Part shown: positions 36,101-49,505 of the stretch, piece after piece
Numbering within the stretch: the stretch's first letter is position 1
How the letters are laid out: each line of letters begins with the position of its first letter
Assembly (NCBI GenBank): GCA_022749755.1
Contig: CM040450.1
Span: forward strand, 13,600,913 to 13,664,912
Length of the DNA: 64,000 bases
Origin: Azadirachta indica
Lineage: Eukaryota; Streptophyta; Magnoliopsida; Sapindales; Meliaceae
Direction: 5' to 3'
Translations under genes and position numbers: made by a program
Notes under the pieces: generated by a model
Databases searched by the model: none
Seen by the model: only the letters and a program-made list of their open reading frames with translations
What the model was told of the DNA's origin: nothing

Positions 36101-37560
36101 ATTGTACGCTCGTTTATAAAATTTTATTATATGTATATTTATTTTAAAATTAATTCTCTATAAATAAGGTTATAGTAAAATAAAATATTTTGAAAGATAC
36201 AACTTAATAATATTGAAATGTATAATGAATACCCTCTTAATTAACATTTTTTTTGTTGGATACTCTTAGCTAAAACTAATATAACATAAATAAGTATAAA
36301 CATTTTGATTATTTAAACATATTAAAATAATTAAATTTCTATATTTTTAAAAAGTTTATCATTAATAAGAATCTAATGACTCTAATTCTTTTATTTTAAG
36401 GACGTCATGTGCACTTAAATTCAATCAACCCCCCTTTTTTTTTCTATAAATATCCTTACTTTTTCAAATTTAATATTAATAACAGTCTTTTCATTAACAT
36501 ATTTTAAAATTAATAATAAAAAATCCTCAATGTTCCTCTTTAAAATAAAAGGCTTTGATTTTAAAAGGTATCTAAAATATTGAATAAAAAGAGTTATTGG
36601 ATAATAAAAGATAACACATTTAACTGAATTTATTCACCTACCTTTTGTAAACTTATATACTTTTTTGAATAACTGTATTTTTATATTTATACAAATAAAA
36701 ACATAATTTATCATTTGCATCATATAACTCTCCAATTTTATTAAAACAACTATCATTATAATGTATTTTTTTTTAATTTTTAGTAAAAATACATTATAAT
36801 GTATCATAATAACTATCATTATAATGTATCATAATAAACTTAATACAAATAAGTATTTTAGTTATTTCAACAAGAGTCTAGAATTTTTTTTTTTTGGCAA
36901 ATAGAAAAGGTTTTTTTTTTTCCTTTTAGTAAAAACCTAGGGATTCATATATTATTATTTTATATATAAATCTATGGGATGATAACATATAGCTCCAAAA
37001 GATTTTACAGTCTTATAAATAGAGATGTAATTTAGTTATTTTTATCAAATAAATTCCTAACTCCTTGAGTATTCAAATAAAGCTTGAATTTTTTAATTTT
37101 TAGAAATGAGATTTTTTGGTTTATTTAAAAGACTAAATAATATTAAATATCCTTGTTTTATTTTAATAAGTTTACATCATCTTTTTTAATAAAACAATTA
37201 CAAAAACTTGTCTAATTACATGATTTTACTAAAACGATATATTTAACAAACAACTAATCAATAATATTTTAAAAAAATTTTATTAGAATAAGATCTATTT
37301 CAAACAGTTTTATTTGAAAAAGATACATCAAATAAACCTATTTTTAAGAGTTTTATTAGTATAAGCTTGTGGAGGTTTAAAGACCTCTCTGTTATAGATG
37401 AAACGTCTATGTTCTTTTTTATAAAACCATAAAACGTTAGGGACCTTTTTGTTATTACTCCTAAAAATATATTTTAAAAAATATTAAGAAAAACCGCCGT
37501 GCCCATGTATGTAAGCTTAAAGTCCGGCTAACCCGAAATTGAAAATAAATAAATAAGTAA
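33146..37560. other. Intergenic AT-rich DNA
   Basis: No gene seen. It contains a TA microsatellite (about 33549-33572), a GAAAAT-type run (34979-35004), and a small palindromic direct repeat near 36750-36835 (ACATTATAATGTATCATAATAACTATCATTATAATG). The last few hundred bases up to 37560 should hold the promoter of the EMSY-LIKE gene. Confidence 0.5.
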
Positions 37561-37890
37561 GAAAATAAAATTCAGTGCGAATCCCTCCTTTCCTTCTCCC
37601 TCGCGAACCGATTTCAATCTTCTGCACAAAACCCTTCTTCAGTCTGCAAGTAATTCACAAAAAAAAAAAAAATACTGTCTCTATTTCCCCAAATCATCCA
37701 AGAATTCAAGCTTTAACTTTCCCATTGCAATGCGTTAAAAATCTCGTTGTCTTTCTCCTCGTATATTTATTGGACCGCTTCTCTGCTTTACCTTTTGTCA
37801 ATTTTGGGCCAAAGTTCCTCTTTTGATTTCTGGGGATTCGTTTTGTATCTTGTGTTGGACAAAGAATAGATTTTTCGAGTGGCTCGTCTT

Positions 37891-40800
37891 ATGGAATATG
37901 AGGTTTGCGATAGTAGTGGTGAGTTTTCTAGATTCCTTGGTTGAATTTGATCGTTTTTGTTGAGTTCTTGTAATCTGCTTTGTGGGTTGGGGTTTATTTT
38001 GTGAACAATTGTGTGCACTATTTGGTTTTTAAGAATGATTTTGAAGATTAGGGTTTAAGGTTCTAATTGAATTTTGGATGATAAAGATACATGCTTTTGG
38101 GTAATTTTATATTAGGATTAGAGTTTGTTCAGTGTTTGTGTTTCTTGCTTTGGCGTGCCCCTTGTTCTGTTAGCTCCTTTATTCCTTATAAAAGTACTTA
38201 CAGCTTGGGATTTTGGATATGTTATCATGACGCTATGAATATAAAATAGATTTTTCAGAACGAGAAATTAAAGCTGTTTTGTACTAGTTTCAAGGTTTCT
38301 TTATTTACAAGATACATGGTTAGCTAGTATATCATGAGTAATGAGACAATTTGTGAACTTTTATGCCATGGATTGATTGAGTTTCTTTGCTTTTGTTGGA
38401 ACATTTTTGGATAATTAGTGCAATTGGTCTGTCACCATTTGAATTGTGTCAGTTGGCTATTCTGCAAAGGTGTGTCGCTTGATGTGAAAAGGTTTGAGAC
38501 TAATATCATGGTAATGATGAAGAAAACCACAATGTTTTGTTGGAGTATATGCCGCAAGGGACAATGCAAATGGAACAGGGGAACTATTCGTGCCACAGCT
38601 ACATGGAAGCTAATGAATGGATACTTTGAAACTTTAAGTAACCAATCAGTAATTAGAAACTTTATAAATTCTAGGACTGATGAAATGCATAGGAAGGATG
38701 ATTTATAATTAAAGTTTACGTATTTCTTTCCAAGTTGCTTGTGAAGGTGATATTTGATTTTCATATTTCTAATTTAATTTGTGTCCCTGAATCCAAACTT
38801 TCCTAAATTATGAATCCTAGAAAGATTGTATTTGCATGCGTTATAACTTTGAAAATTTTAAGTCACCATGTCTAACTTGTACATGTCATAATTTTCTATA
38901 AACCTTTTATATGAAAGTTAGGTGATTATATAATTATTGCAGGTACTGATGATGATTTCCCTCCACATCAAAACAGAGTTCCAAGAGGTGCCCGTGTTGC
39001 TGTAAACGGAAGATCTGTTGTAGGTTCTGCCCCATTTTCTAGGATGCATACTGACATGGAGGCCCAAATTCATCAACTTGAGCAAGAAGCTTACTGTGCT
39101 GTTTTACGGGCTTTTAAAGCTCAGGCCGATGCCATTACTTGGGTATATTTACTTATGCCCTTTAGACATCTCTTTTAACACTCATAGTTTGTTAATTTTC
39201 CTTCCTATCTAGATTCATTTTCCCCTCCACTACCTCTTTTACAGGAAAAGGAAGGTTTGATAACTGAACTTAGGAAAGAGCTGAGAGTGTCAGATGATGA
39301 ACACCGAGAGCTTCTGACTAAGGTCAATGCTGATGATGTCATCAAAAAGATAAGGTCTGGTGCTTCATGAGAGAATTTTATGGTTGAGAATCAGTGATTA
39401 ATATGTTAAGGACTCTCTCTCGTCTGTGTTTTAATATGTTATTTGTTCGACAATTTTTATTAGGGATTGGAGACAGTCAGGTGGGCACCAAGCTGCCAGG
39501 CTTGCTACATCTCAGCCCGTTCATGATCTTTTGCCCAGTCCTAGTGTTTCAGCCTCCCGCAAGAGACAGAAGACGTCCCAATCGGTATCTTCTCTATCAT
39601 CTAGCGTGTTGTTGCCTGCTTTTTAACCTCTTCCAGCTGCTCCATGTAGGCAGTCATCAGTTTTGACTGCAAATTAAGGAGCTGCTTTAAAATTAAGGGG
39701 CAAATGGTTTAAATTATCATGTTAAAATACTTGCATTAAAAGAGCCAAGAGTGTAGATTGACTTGCTTTTGGTTTGTTTTCCTTTAACTTTATTTTCTTT
39801 AACAGGGTCAATCATTGCATGGTTTACCCATGATGAGCTCCATGCAGTACCCTTCTGCTGGTGCTGCTGGAAATAGGTCATTTATAAATCGTAGTTCCTC
39901 CGGTACCATTTCCACAAATGAACCTGCTGAAGCAGCGACATTCGATCCTTTAATTGGAAGGAAGGTGTGGACAAGATGGCCTGAAGACAACAACTTCTAT
40001 GAGGCTGTCATTACTGATTATAACCATGTCGAGGTATGTGCAAAGCACAGCTTTAGCCTACTTGCTTTTTATATATTAAATCAATTGATGTCCATCCTTG
40101 ACTCCAATGAACCTCAAAGGACTATGTTCTTATGTTATCTTTTCTGTGTGTTAATGTTCTCTTAGAATAAATAAATAACTAATTATATTTTGATAATTGG
40201 AAAGGCATTTTGCTTTATTCTGTGACCCATGTTGTAAAATGCATTGCCTTGCGGAATTATTGATTTTGTTTGACTATTGATTGCACTGTAATGAACATTG
40301 TCTTATGGGTGGATTGTTCTACCATGCTTACCATATTTTATATCCTTCCAGGGCCGGCATGCTCTAGTTTATGATATTAATACAGCAAATGAGACCTGGG
40401 AATGGGTTAACCTCAAAGAGGTAATGCATAAATTTAATATTTGCTTTCACCTTTTGATATACTGTAGCATTATAAGTTGCACTCAGGCTTGGTTTTAGCT
40501 TTCCCAAAAATAGTTAGCAATATAGTTGGTTGCGTAGCATCCAAATTAAACTTCATTGGTTTTGACTTAGTCGACAGAAAGACCATTAGCAAATTCCATG
40601 CAGGTCTAAGGCCTCTAGACCAAGGAAGAAGTTGGAAATAAATATTCTGTCTGTTTGTTAGTTTATTTGGCTACTGTAAGTTGGAATTTTTAGTGGGATG
40701 AAGAAATGCAATGGAATGGATTTAGGGAAAGGGAAACCTGAACCTACTTTGCCCTGGATCCCTAGATACATGCATCTTTCCCCAGCATATGGAGTAGTGG

Positions 40801-42232
40801 TTTAAATCCCTATCACCTTCCCAGTTACCCACTAAACTAAGCTTGAATGGGTCAAGTCTAGTGGAGCTATGCACAGTGGAAGCAACTTTGGGCTGCACTT
40901 GCCATATTAAGCATGATTGGACTATTAATTGGGACTAGATTCTTTTATTTGGAGCCATATTGGGTTGGTTTTTACATGCTGAATGAGTTCAAATTCCAAA
41001 CCTGAAGCCACTTAAAAACAGACAAAAGTGAGATAATTAAGTTTTTATTATTAACAAAGTTTGTTTCCCGTTTTCTTAAAATGGGATAATGTTGATTTCT
41101 GTGGATTGTAAATATTTTATCCAATTGGTAACAGATTTCTCATGAGGATATCCGGTGGGAAGGTGAAGACACAGGCATAACTTATCGAGGAGGGTTTGGT
41201 GCACAAGGTCGTGGAATTAAGAGACCTTTGGGACGTGGAGGTCCTGTTCCAGGTTCTGGAAAAGGGCGAGGATCTTCGAAAGATCAGGGTCAATTGAGAA
41301 AAGAATTTACACCATCACAGAATAGAGTTGAAAAGGTTTCAGATGATATTGAATTACTGAACACAGAGATACTAGTCCAAGAGGTATGCAATAAACTAAG
41401 CCAATTTATTGATCTATGATGGATTAGTTTTTAACATTTGTCACCTAAACCTTTTACAGGTAGAAAGACTTTTTGATGTCAGTCAACCAGATCCCCTTGA
41501 GCTTCAGAAAGCAAAGAAAATGCTAAAAGTAAGAAAATTTGCTCTAAGCCAATCAAATTTCTGATTATCTATTCTTGGTTGTGGGGCATCATAAGCTTGA
41601 GCCTTGTATCATGTAATGCAGGATCATGAGCAGGCCCTCATTGATGCGATTTCAAGGCTTGCAGATGCATCTGACGGTGAAAGTGGTAATAAATTCATGT
41701 GTACATGATAATTTATTTCTCCATTGTTTATGGCATATTTTGTTACACTGGATTTGAAAATAGCTCGGCTAATTGTTGTCAAGCAAGCAGAAGTAATTCT
41801 GCTTCACGGTGTCCTTATCAATTCCCATAGTGTAACAATCGTTGTTCAATAATTCAAATCATTAAATTTTAGTCATACCCATCGTGGTCCAACCCTGTAC
41901 CATCCTCATTGGGTTTAAAACACGTGGTAATTTTGCCAGTGCCATGCAAACCAATGTATTATATGTCAATTTGTCGGGAAATCTGGAAACGGGGATCAAC
42001 AAGTTATGAAAATTTCTTTTTTCTAAAATTTTGGTTTTGGGCACAAATTGAACCTCTTTATCACCTGGTAGAATTAGTTGGTACTTTTATCCATCCAATG
42101 TGACGTGTTTTGTACTTGGGTATCTATTACTATGTAATTTCAACTATTTGTGCCTTTTTTTTCATTCTTTTTTGCTGGACATCAGATGGAGAACAGCCAG
42201 TTTCACATGGACAGCTTATGGATCATGAATGA
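37891..42232 (+). CDS. EML: EMSY-LIKE protein (ENT plus Agenet/Tudor-type domain)
   Basis: A nuclear chromatin-associated protein; Arabidopsis EML proteins act in defence and development, and their Tudor-type domain binds modified histone tails. Ten exons fit: 37891-37918, 38943-39142, 39245-39354, 39464-39584, 39806-40033, 40352-40420, 41135-41383, 41460-41528, 41622-41685 and 42186-42232. They sum to 1185 nt (394 residues) in one frame, all GT-AG. The ENT domain is at about residues 45-120 ([20 protein letters not shown], then [20 protein letters not shown]). The Agenet/Tudor-type domain is at about 200-260 ([20 protein letters not shown], then [21 protein letters not shown]). A Gly/Arg-rich segment follows, then a short coiled coil near the end ([20 protein letters not shown]). 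A leader of about 330 nt precedes the ATG. The sequence is closest to the EML3/EML4 group from memory; the number is not certain. Confidence 0.92.
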
Positions 42233-42992
42233 TGGTGAGTGTTATTGGTCTTGTGCAGAAACCATCAATATACCGGCATCAACAGTTCAAGAGGGCAAAG
42301 AGTTCTGAAGTTGATAATTGCATCAAAAGAGGAACAAATTCCATCAGATAATCAGCAATATTGAATTTGTTCGATGGCCTAATTTAAGGGAAGACCCTAA
42401 CTTAGATGTAAACTCGCTGAAATGAGCTTACAGCTCTGGTGTTTTAGGATGTTAGGTGTAGCTCTACAACTGGGATTATACTGTAAAAATCATTGAAGAC
42501 ATCTGACAATGTAAATTTTTTTTTTTTCAGTATAATTTCTGCTGTTGTCGTTTGCAAAGTTCCTTCACATTGATGCTCCGTTCAAAGAAATCAAGTTTCT
42601 TCTATTAATCTTTCTGCATGTTCACTCCTGCAAGATAGTAGCACAAATGAATAAACCAACAAATTGACTGGAAACTACAATCATGAATAATTCCTCAAAT
42701 GATATTGCAGAATATACGCAAAGCAAATATAAATATAAGTTCCTTAATGGATTTCATACCTGAAACAAATGTCCTTGAGATGACTAATGTGGTAGCACAT
42801 AATGCATCAAGTGGACATCATAATGCAGGTCCATCATTTGCAGGCAACTGATGCCGTCAGTTAAACGTGATGCATTTTGATGTGGCCCATATCATATTTC
42901 AGTTTGCTATCAAACTGGCCATAGTGCTCATGGCAAGATGTTTGTTATGTGCAAACAGGAAATCTCCTGAAATAAAGGAAGAAGAAAAGCAA

Positions 42993-44993
42993 TTAGAAGA
43001 TCAAAGAGGACTCCAAAACTTGCATACTCTTAACAACTAAACTTGTATGCTCAACAACTTCATCAATCCAGTCAATTGCAGAGCCAGAAACTGTATCAAC
43101 TGTCGGGAGCCAAAAGGACATAATTTTGATTAGACAAAATGGTTTATCACATAGTGCTTGTAATTCTTTATGGTAACATTCACAGGGACTGGAGATCATG
43201 AAGATGAGACTGTTCATTATAAAGCCCACTAGTATTTACTCCATTAAATTATTTGAATGCAAACAGAATAATATCAAAGGATTTCAATTTCCAGCAAGAA
43301 CCAGTGGAATCTTTTAATTAGCACAGGGTAGATACCTTCACGGCTTAACCAAACAATGCCTACATTGTGGAAAAAGTGACATGTCAGACAAGACTAGATT
43401 TACAAGCAAACTTCTAAGAGCAGAAATTCTAAGTCTTAAACAGGTCATCTGAGTAATAGATCTGAATTATTTGATTTAATGAATCAGAACATCTAAAATT
43501 GCCCACTGTTCAAACTCTCGGAGACTCACACTTTCATCCAACAGTAATACAGAGAAGTATTCACAAGGTTTTGGCCTGTAGGGGTTTAATACATCAAATC
43601 AGAGGGAGGCCTTTGGTTCAAATGGCTAAGGAACATTCCCATTGAGTGAGTGGCCCTAAAATCAATTAAGGGCACTTGGGGTTTACATTTTTCTATCATT
43701 CAAATCAAAGAAACTTTACCAAACTTAATTCGGTAAATCATCATTGCACCTATTATGGAGCTGATCACCCTGGAACTGACCACATTACAGTGACAAAGAC
43801 AAGAATCTTACTTGCAATATAATTATTCGCTCTTCAACCAATGCATGGAATAGTTGTCACATACGCTTGCACTAGAAGGCTAATATTCAAACAAAAGTAT
43901 CTCTAGCCATTGATGCTCCATGTAGGATCTAAAAGCACTACAAGTTCAATGCTGCAGAAACAAATCCAAATATTTGAATAACTTCGGCTAACACCACGTA
44001 AATGGTAAACTGTGAGTAGTCTGGAAGTGATTTGCTCTATATGAGCAAAACAGTCCTCGTGATAATTCCATGAATGCAAAATCTTTCAGAAGGGTTCAAA
44101 CACTGATAAGAACTCAACCATATCAAGCAAAAGACAAAATAATCACCATAATCGCCAAGGGAAGAGAGGGAGGAACAATCTTAGAAAGCTTCAGCTAACT
44201 AAATACCATTTTTGAATCATCAAATCAAAAGGCTCGAAATTGCAGATATACCCTATATCACTATCCAGAGGCAAACCAAACTCCTAAAAGGATGCTCCAT
44301 CAATGTCTAGGAAATCAATCCAAAACTTTTTGACGTAACCGATTTCAAATAATCAGCCTAAATAACAAAGTGCTTTCAGCAGATAATCCCTTAAAAGTCT
44401 ACAGAAGGTTCAACTAACTACTAATCATAGAACAAATACTTCCAAAATCCAACTAAAGCAGCACAGATGGTTGATTAGCAAAGATAGGATCTGGTTTCTT
44501 GAAACTTTAAAACATCTTTAGATACAAAGTTGAAAACAAAAGGATTCTCATCAATTTATCCATGAGAAGGAGTTCATTATTATTAATTAGCTCTTAAGCT
44601 TCAAAGAAAATTATGTATGTAATCACAAGAATTTAATACCTTCAATCCAGCCAAATGAAATAAAAATAAGTTGATCGATCCATATCAAGCACAAGAAACT
44701 CTGTCAATAATTTATAAGAAAACACAGAATCCATAATCATCAACAGCTACCAATAAAAATAAATAAACAAATAAATGCCAACCCAACCCAAAAAAAACAC
44801 AAAAACAGATGTAAAATTAATGTTTCTAAGAATCTAAATCCTCCAATCAGGCAAAGAAACCAATGATCATCCATCAAAACAAAGCAGAAAAAATAAAAAT
44901 AAAAATAAAAACCAGAAAAAATATTTTCCAAAAGGATCGATCGTTGATACCTGCAGAGGAAGCGAGTAAATTCCTAGAATGAAACCACGCCAT
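42993..44993 (-). CDS. Possible three-exon gene for a 57-residue protein of unknown function
   Basis: Three minus-strand blocks join in one frame. Exon 1 is 44993-44951 (MAWFHSRNLLASSA). Exon 2 is a 24-nt micro-exon, 43359-43336 (IVWLSRE). Exon 3 is 43099-42993 (VDTVSGSAIDWIDEVVEHTS and onward to a stop). All junctions have GT-AG (CTGCAG|GTATCA; TGTAG|GC; GAAG|GTATC; CGACAG|TT) and the total is 174 nt. The first exon lies at the left of a GC-richer, promoter-like stretch (44990-45080). The end points toward the converging EMSY-LIKE gene. I do not recognise the protein. The micro-exon was found by eye, so the model could be wrong, and the locus could be a non-coding transcript. Confidence 0.35.
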
Positions 44994-45982
44994 TCTGGCC
45001 TTTGCTTCGTGTTTGAGGGAGAAAGAGAAAACGTATCATGTTGGGAAGGAAGAATAGAGGGTAGAAGAAAAGAAATAGCCAGACTACCCCTTTTTTTTAT
45101 TTTTTTCTTTTGACTACTAATATACTTTCTTATAAAATATATATATATATATATATATATTTTTCTGGAATAACTATATATTTATATTGTGTATTTTCGA
45201 GATTTACATGATTAATCTATTCAAAAATATGTTTTGGAGGTAAAAAAATATATATATTTCAAGTAGTTTTATAAGAAATGTACTCGTACTTTACGGAAGT
45301 GTGGTATAAAAAGTCTCTAATTTAGTTTATTTCTAAAACAAATGACGTTTTCTTATTGACATTTGCGCTATATTAGAAATCGCTACTGGGTAAATTTTTT
45401 TGTTTTGTTTTATAATTTTTTATTTTTTTTTTTTTTATATTTTTAATAAGTTAAAAATTACAAGAAAAAATGTTAAAGAAGGTGAAAGAAAAAAAAAAAA
45501 AAGGCACAATACAGTCATATACAGCATTACCCTGGCAATTTAACCGGGGGATTTGGCAGGGAGTGAATATTTTCCTTGCTAGGTTGCCGACATAACTTTT
45601 TTGTTGTGCTTCTCCTTTTTTATTTTTAAACAATTATATGTTGACAATTATTAAATTTGAAATCGCACATTTATTTAGTTAAATTTAGAGTGCTTCAATT
45701 AATAATTTTTTTTAGATGATACAAGAAATTAAAAATTTACGATACAATTTTATTCATTTCAAAGTTAAAAAGAAATTTAACTTTAAAAAAAAAAAATTCA
45801 TATTTATATTCATATTCATATTCATATTTATATTTTCGTTTTTGTTCTAAGTTTTAACAGTCACGAACCAACACAGAATTTGATAAAGAAAATAAAATTA
45901 ACTAGCTAGCATGAAGTTATACATTACATTACAAAATGGCCCTAAAACACTAATTCACAATCAAATTTCCGAACCTAAAAAA

Positions 45983-48928
45983 TTACTTCCTCAAACGTTT
46001 CCTTCCCTGTCCTGAACCACTGCCCTCCGTTTCAACAACACTTTCCCTCCTCCGTTTCCCACGAACCACCGTCACTGGAGTTGGCGATGCTGCTGCCCTC
46101 GTCACGGGCCCACCTGCATTCCGCTTCACTGGACTTTGCTTCTTCTTCCCTCCTTTTCCACCAGAACGTTTTTCTGTAATTTGTTCTTTTTTCGCATCAA
46201 CTTTACCACTCTCATTTCTCTTCTTCTGCTCAGCTTTTTCGCTCTTCGGCATCTCTAGCATCAATCCTTTATCAGAAGAACTCCGTTTCATTCTACGCAA
46301 AAATTTTGCTGCACTTCGTTTCTTTGCGTTAACATTTACCTTGTTTTTCCTTCCTTTTTCCGTTTTACCCTCTTCTAAATCCTCACTGTGAATCTCCTCC
46401 TCTTCTTCACTTGAATAATCTTCAGCTTTTGTGTCAACTTCTAAATTCTTCTTTGTTTTCACATCAGCTCGAGTTTTCCCATTTTTACTACCCGAAGCAG
46501 TTCTTTCTCTCATTCTCTTCTTTGTAATACGAGAGGAAGATTTATCAAGCTTTGAATCTAGAAATGAATTCTTACCAGCTGAAGCGACTGGCTGCTCTCT
46601 TGGTTCCCCTTTCTTGTCTGCTAAGGAAGATGGCACAGATCGTTTAGCGGTGATTGAGCTGCGTTTGCGGCAAGCAATTATAGGGGCTAAAATGTTTGGT
46701 TTTGACAGCAAAGAATCTGAGGATTCTAGCTTCACAACTTGGACTGGTGGCAGCAGAGATGCCAGGCATTGTTCTTTCTGCGATGAGTTTGGATTAGAGG
46801 TCTGCCGAGACATTTCCTTCAAGACAATTTGTCGAAGCTCGATGGCTGCTGCAGATTCTGAGGACTTCTTGTTGAATAAAAGTATGGCATTGTTGAAGAG
46901 GAGCAGCAAATCACGAAAGAAACTGCTTTTGCAGCCTGAATACCAATTTTCTTCCAGTCTCGTTCTTATAGCTTCAAGATCTATGAGTTGTCGGATTAAG
47001 TTTCTGTAATTAGATGTTTCCTGCCGCGTTTGGAACCAAGTATGAAAAATTCTCACATAATACATGAAATTTAGAAAAGAATATATATAACAATTTGGAT
47101 TAATTATGATATTTCTGAAAGTAATTGAATAAATAATCTTCATTGACATTGCTTTATATAATCATATCAAATAGAATTAATGGTGAAAATAACATAAAAA
47201 CAGGAAATCCGGTATACACAATATGATTATAACAACTACAATGGTGATATTATTGTTTTAATTAGGGAAAATTAGATAGAACAGGCTTGACAACATCCAT
47301 CCATCCATCCATCCATCCATCCAATAAAATTTTATGACAGACTTTTTAAATTTTGCCAAAGCAAAATACGGAACAAGATTTATTAAATAATTTTATTAAA
47401 ACTATATTATTTAACTTTTTCTATTCTATTATATATTTCTCTAGTTAACCCTTCAAGCAGCATCTAAGAGGTACCCAATGCGCTTTGAAATATTTGCTTC
47501 TAACAATTACTCCTAATAAAATAAGAGCCAGCATCCAGAATGTTCGATGCCAATAACTTAAATCCCACATCCGTTTGATCATAAAGATCACCAACGTCTA
47601 AAACAACCAAAAAGAATGCTCAGATAATGATGGGATAACAACACCGAAGCCCTTGCTTTTCTACATTGTAACAAATAAAGCACAAGTTGTTCATTTGTAA
47701 CAATTACCTCCCTATTTCCCATTAAATGACTAAAATGCCCTTTGATCATAATGCAATCAAAGCTCAATACTACATAGGCCATGTAATCATTTCGCTTCCG
47801 GATGCTATACCTAATTGATATAGATGTACCAAATAGGCTGAAAGCTAAATGTTATTGCCTCGTTTGAGAAAATAACTACCAGAAAAAACCCATAATTTAA
47901 ATTAAAAAAATTTAAAGTAAAGAAGAATGTGTTTCACCTTTGTGTCAAGGCGTTCGAAAAGGGAGCCAAATTTATGAGACCGTATGATCTCGAGGCAATC
48001 AATCAACGGCTGAGATTCACCAGACACCTCCTTGGTGGCGGCGGGGAATTGGTCCTCCTCGTTTTCCGGCTCCTCCGGTTCTTCATTTTCCTCCTCCTCC
48101 TCCTTCCTCGACAAACTCCCCGCACTCTCCACCTCTCCGCTATCTTTCGACTCAGCCACCGATTCCCCCGCCTCCGGCGAGTCAACTCGCTCCGACTTCG
48201 CCGCCGACTTCTTCGCCGCACTGCCACAACTCCCGTTACACGAATCTTCTCCCGCCGGCTTAACATCCCCACCCACATGCTTGTCGGGGACCGGCTCGGC
48301 CGGTTCCGTTTCTTTCTCGGTCTCCTCGGCTTTTGGATCTGTCGAATTCGACTCGTTTACTGACCGATTTTCGCGGTCGGATTCTTCTCCACTTTCTGGT
48401 TTGTTATCGATTCCTTCCCTCTCTTCCTCTCCGTTTATCACCTGATCCGGTTTTTTTGTTTCCTTCTCTATTTCATTCCGCTCTCGCTCTTCCGTCAATC
48501 TCTTAACCTTCAGTTGCAAAGACCTGAAAAATAAAGCACGTAACTAATTTGAAGAAAGAATTACAGTAAAAATTTCGAAAACGCGTTTACAGCTTAAAAT
48601 TTTACACGATGGAAAGATCGTAACGTTGAAGTTCGCGTTTGAGTTCAGCGACGCGAAGTTTTTTCAACTCGTCGAGCCAGGGAATACTCTTGTTATCAGC
48701 CAACGAAGCCGCACCGTTTGGAACGAAACGGCGTTCGAGGTCGCGGTATTTCTGTTGACATGAACGAGGCGTGAGCAGTTGAAGCCTGGAGCTTCTTTTC
48801 TGGACCTCTGTGGCGACGGAGCTCCAGTTCTCGTTGCCGTACCGGTGGACTGCGCATGCTAGCAGGAGCTCCTCCCATGTTCCCCATGCTATTTGTTTCT
48901 CGGGAAAGTTGTCGCTAGGTTTATCCAT
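45983..48928 (-). CDS. SANT/Myb-like and bromodomain protein
   Basis: A predicted nuclear protein of the plant group that joins a Myb/SANT-like domain to a bromodomain, an acetyl-lysine reader. Three exons fit: 48928-48606, 48523-47938 and 47020-45983. They total 1947 nt, 648 residues, in one frame with GT-AG introns. The SANT-like region is at about residues 12-75 (WGTWEELLLACAVHRYGNEN, then WSSVATEVQ, SCQQKYRDLERRF). A short coiled coil follows (LDELKKLRVAELKRELQRYD). Then there is a long acidic Glu/Ser-rich stretch (about 120-275). The bromodomain is at about 280-375 (PLIDCLEIIRSHKFGSLFER, then LIRQLIDLEAIRTRLE, FFRDLLLLFNNAILLFNK). The C-terminal 270 residues are Lys/Ser-rich with several possible nuclear localisation signals and end in GRKRLRK. 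In Arabidopsis this group is annotated as DNA-binding bromodomain proteins. Its exact complex is not shown here. Confidence 0.88.
47294..47322. repeat. (CATC)n microsatellite in an intron
   Basis: Seven copies of CATC plus one base, inside intron 2 of the SANT-bromodomain gene. A candidate polymorphic marker. Confidence 0.95.
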
Positions 48929-49505
48929 GAAAGTGAGGATTATAAATTACATACAGGTACGGTTCGTATTCGATTTCTTCTCCATTTTGTACTTTCTTTT
49001 TGGGCGTTTTAAATATATTACTGGACCTGAGCGTGAAGAAGTTGGCTTAAATATCGAGGACGCAATACGAGTTGGTCTATGACTCCTTTTCCTTTTAACA
49101 AAAAAAGAAAATGACGGTATTACCCTGGTTTGTATGTCTGACGTCGAGATGTTTTCTATCATATATCACACGAGTTATTTTCTGATTTGAAATGTGTTGA
49201 CACGTGTGGATTGTATTCGGCTAAGTTCGGACTTTGGAGCGTGCGGCCTGGGTTATTAGATGAAATTGAGATTAGAAAACTCAATTTGAATTTGAAAATC
49301 ATGTTAATATATAACCAAATCATTTTTATAATTGAAAAAAAATAATTTTATCCATAATTAAAAACAAAAATTCATAATTTCTAATAAAAGTCACAAAATC
49401 AATACAGCCAAAAAAAAAATTAAAAAATCTACATTTTCGACGAGTGCAAAAACAAGCTACTATTACTAATTCAAGCTCCTTTCACTGCCTTTTTCAATTC
49501 TTCAT

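Noticed and set aside
43598..43690. GGTTCAAATGGC resembling a tRNA-type B box, within the intron of the possible microprotein gene
   Set aside because: No A box at the right distance and no cloverleaf; a SINE remnant cannot be supported.
46431..47009. 192-codon plus-strand frame
   Set aside because: Antisense shadow of exon 3 of the SANT-bromodomain gene.
48003..48445. Long frames on both strands within the SANT-bromodomain exon 2
   Set aside because: They are other-frame shadows of the acidic GAG/GAA-rich coding exon, which has consistent splice junctions and family similarity.
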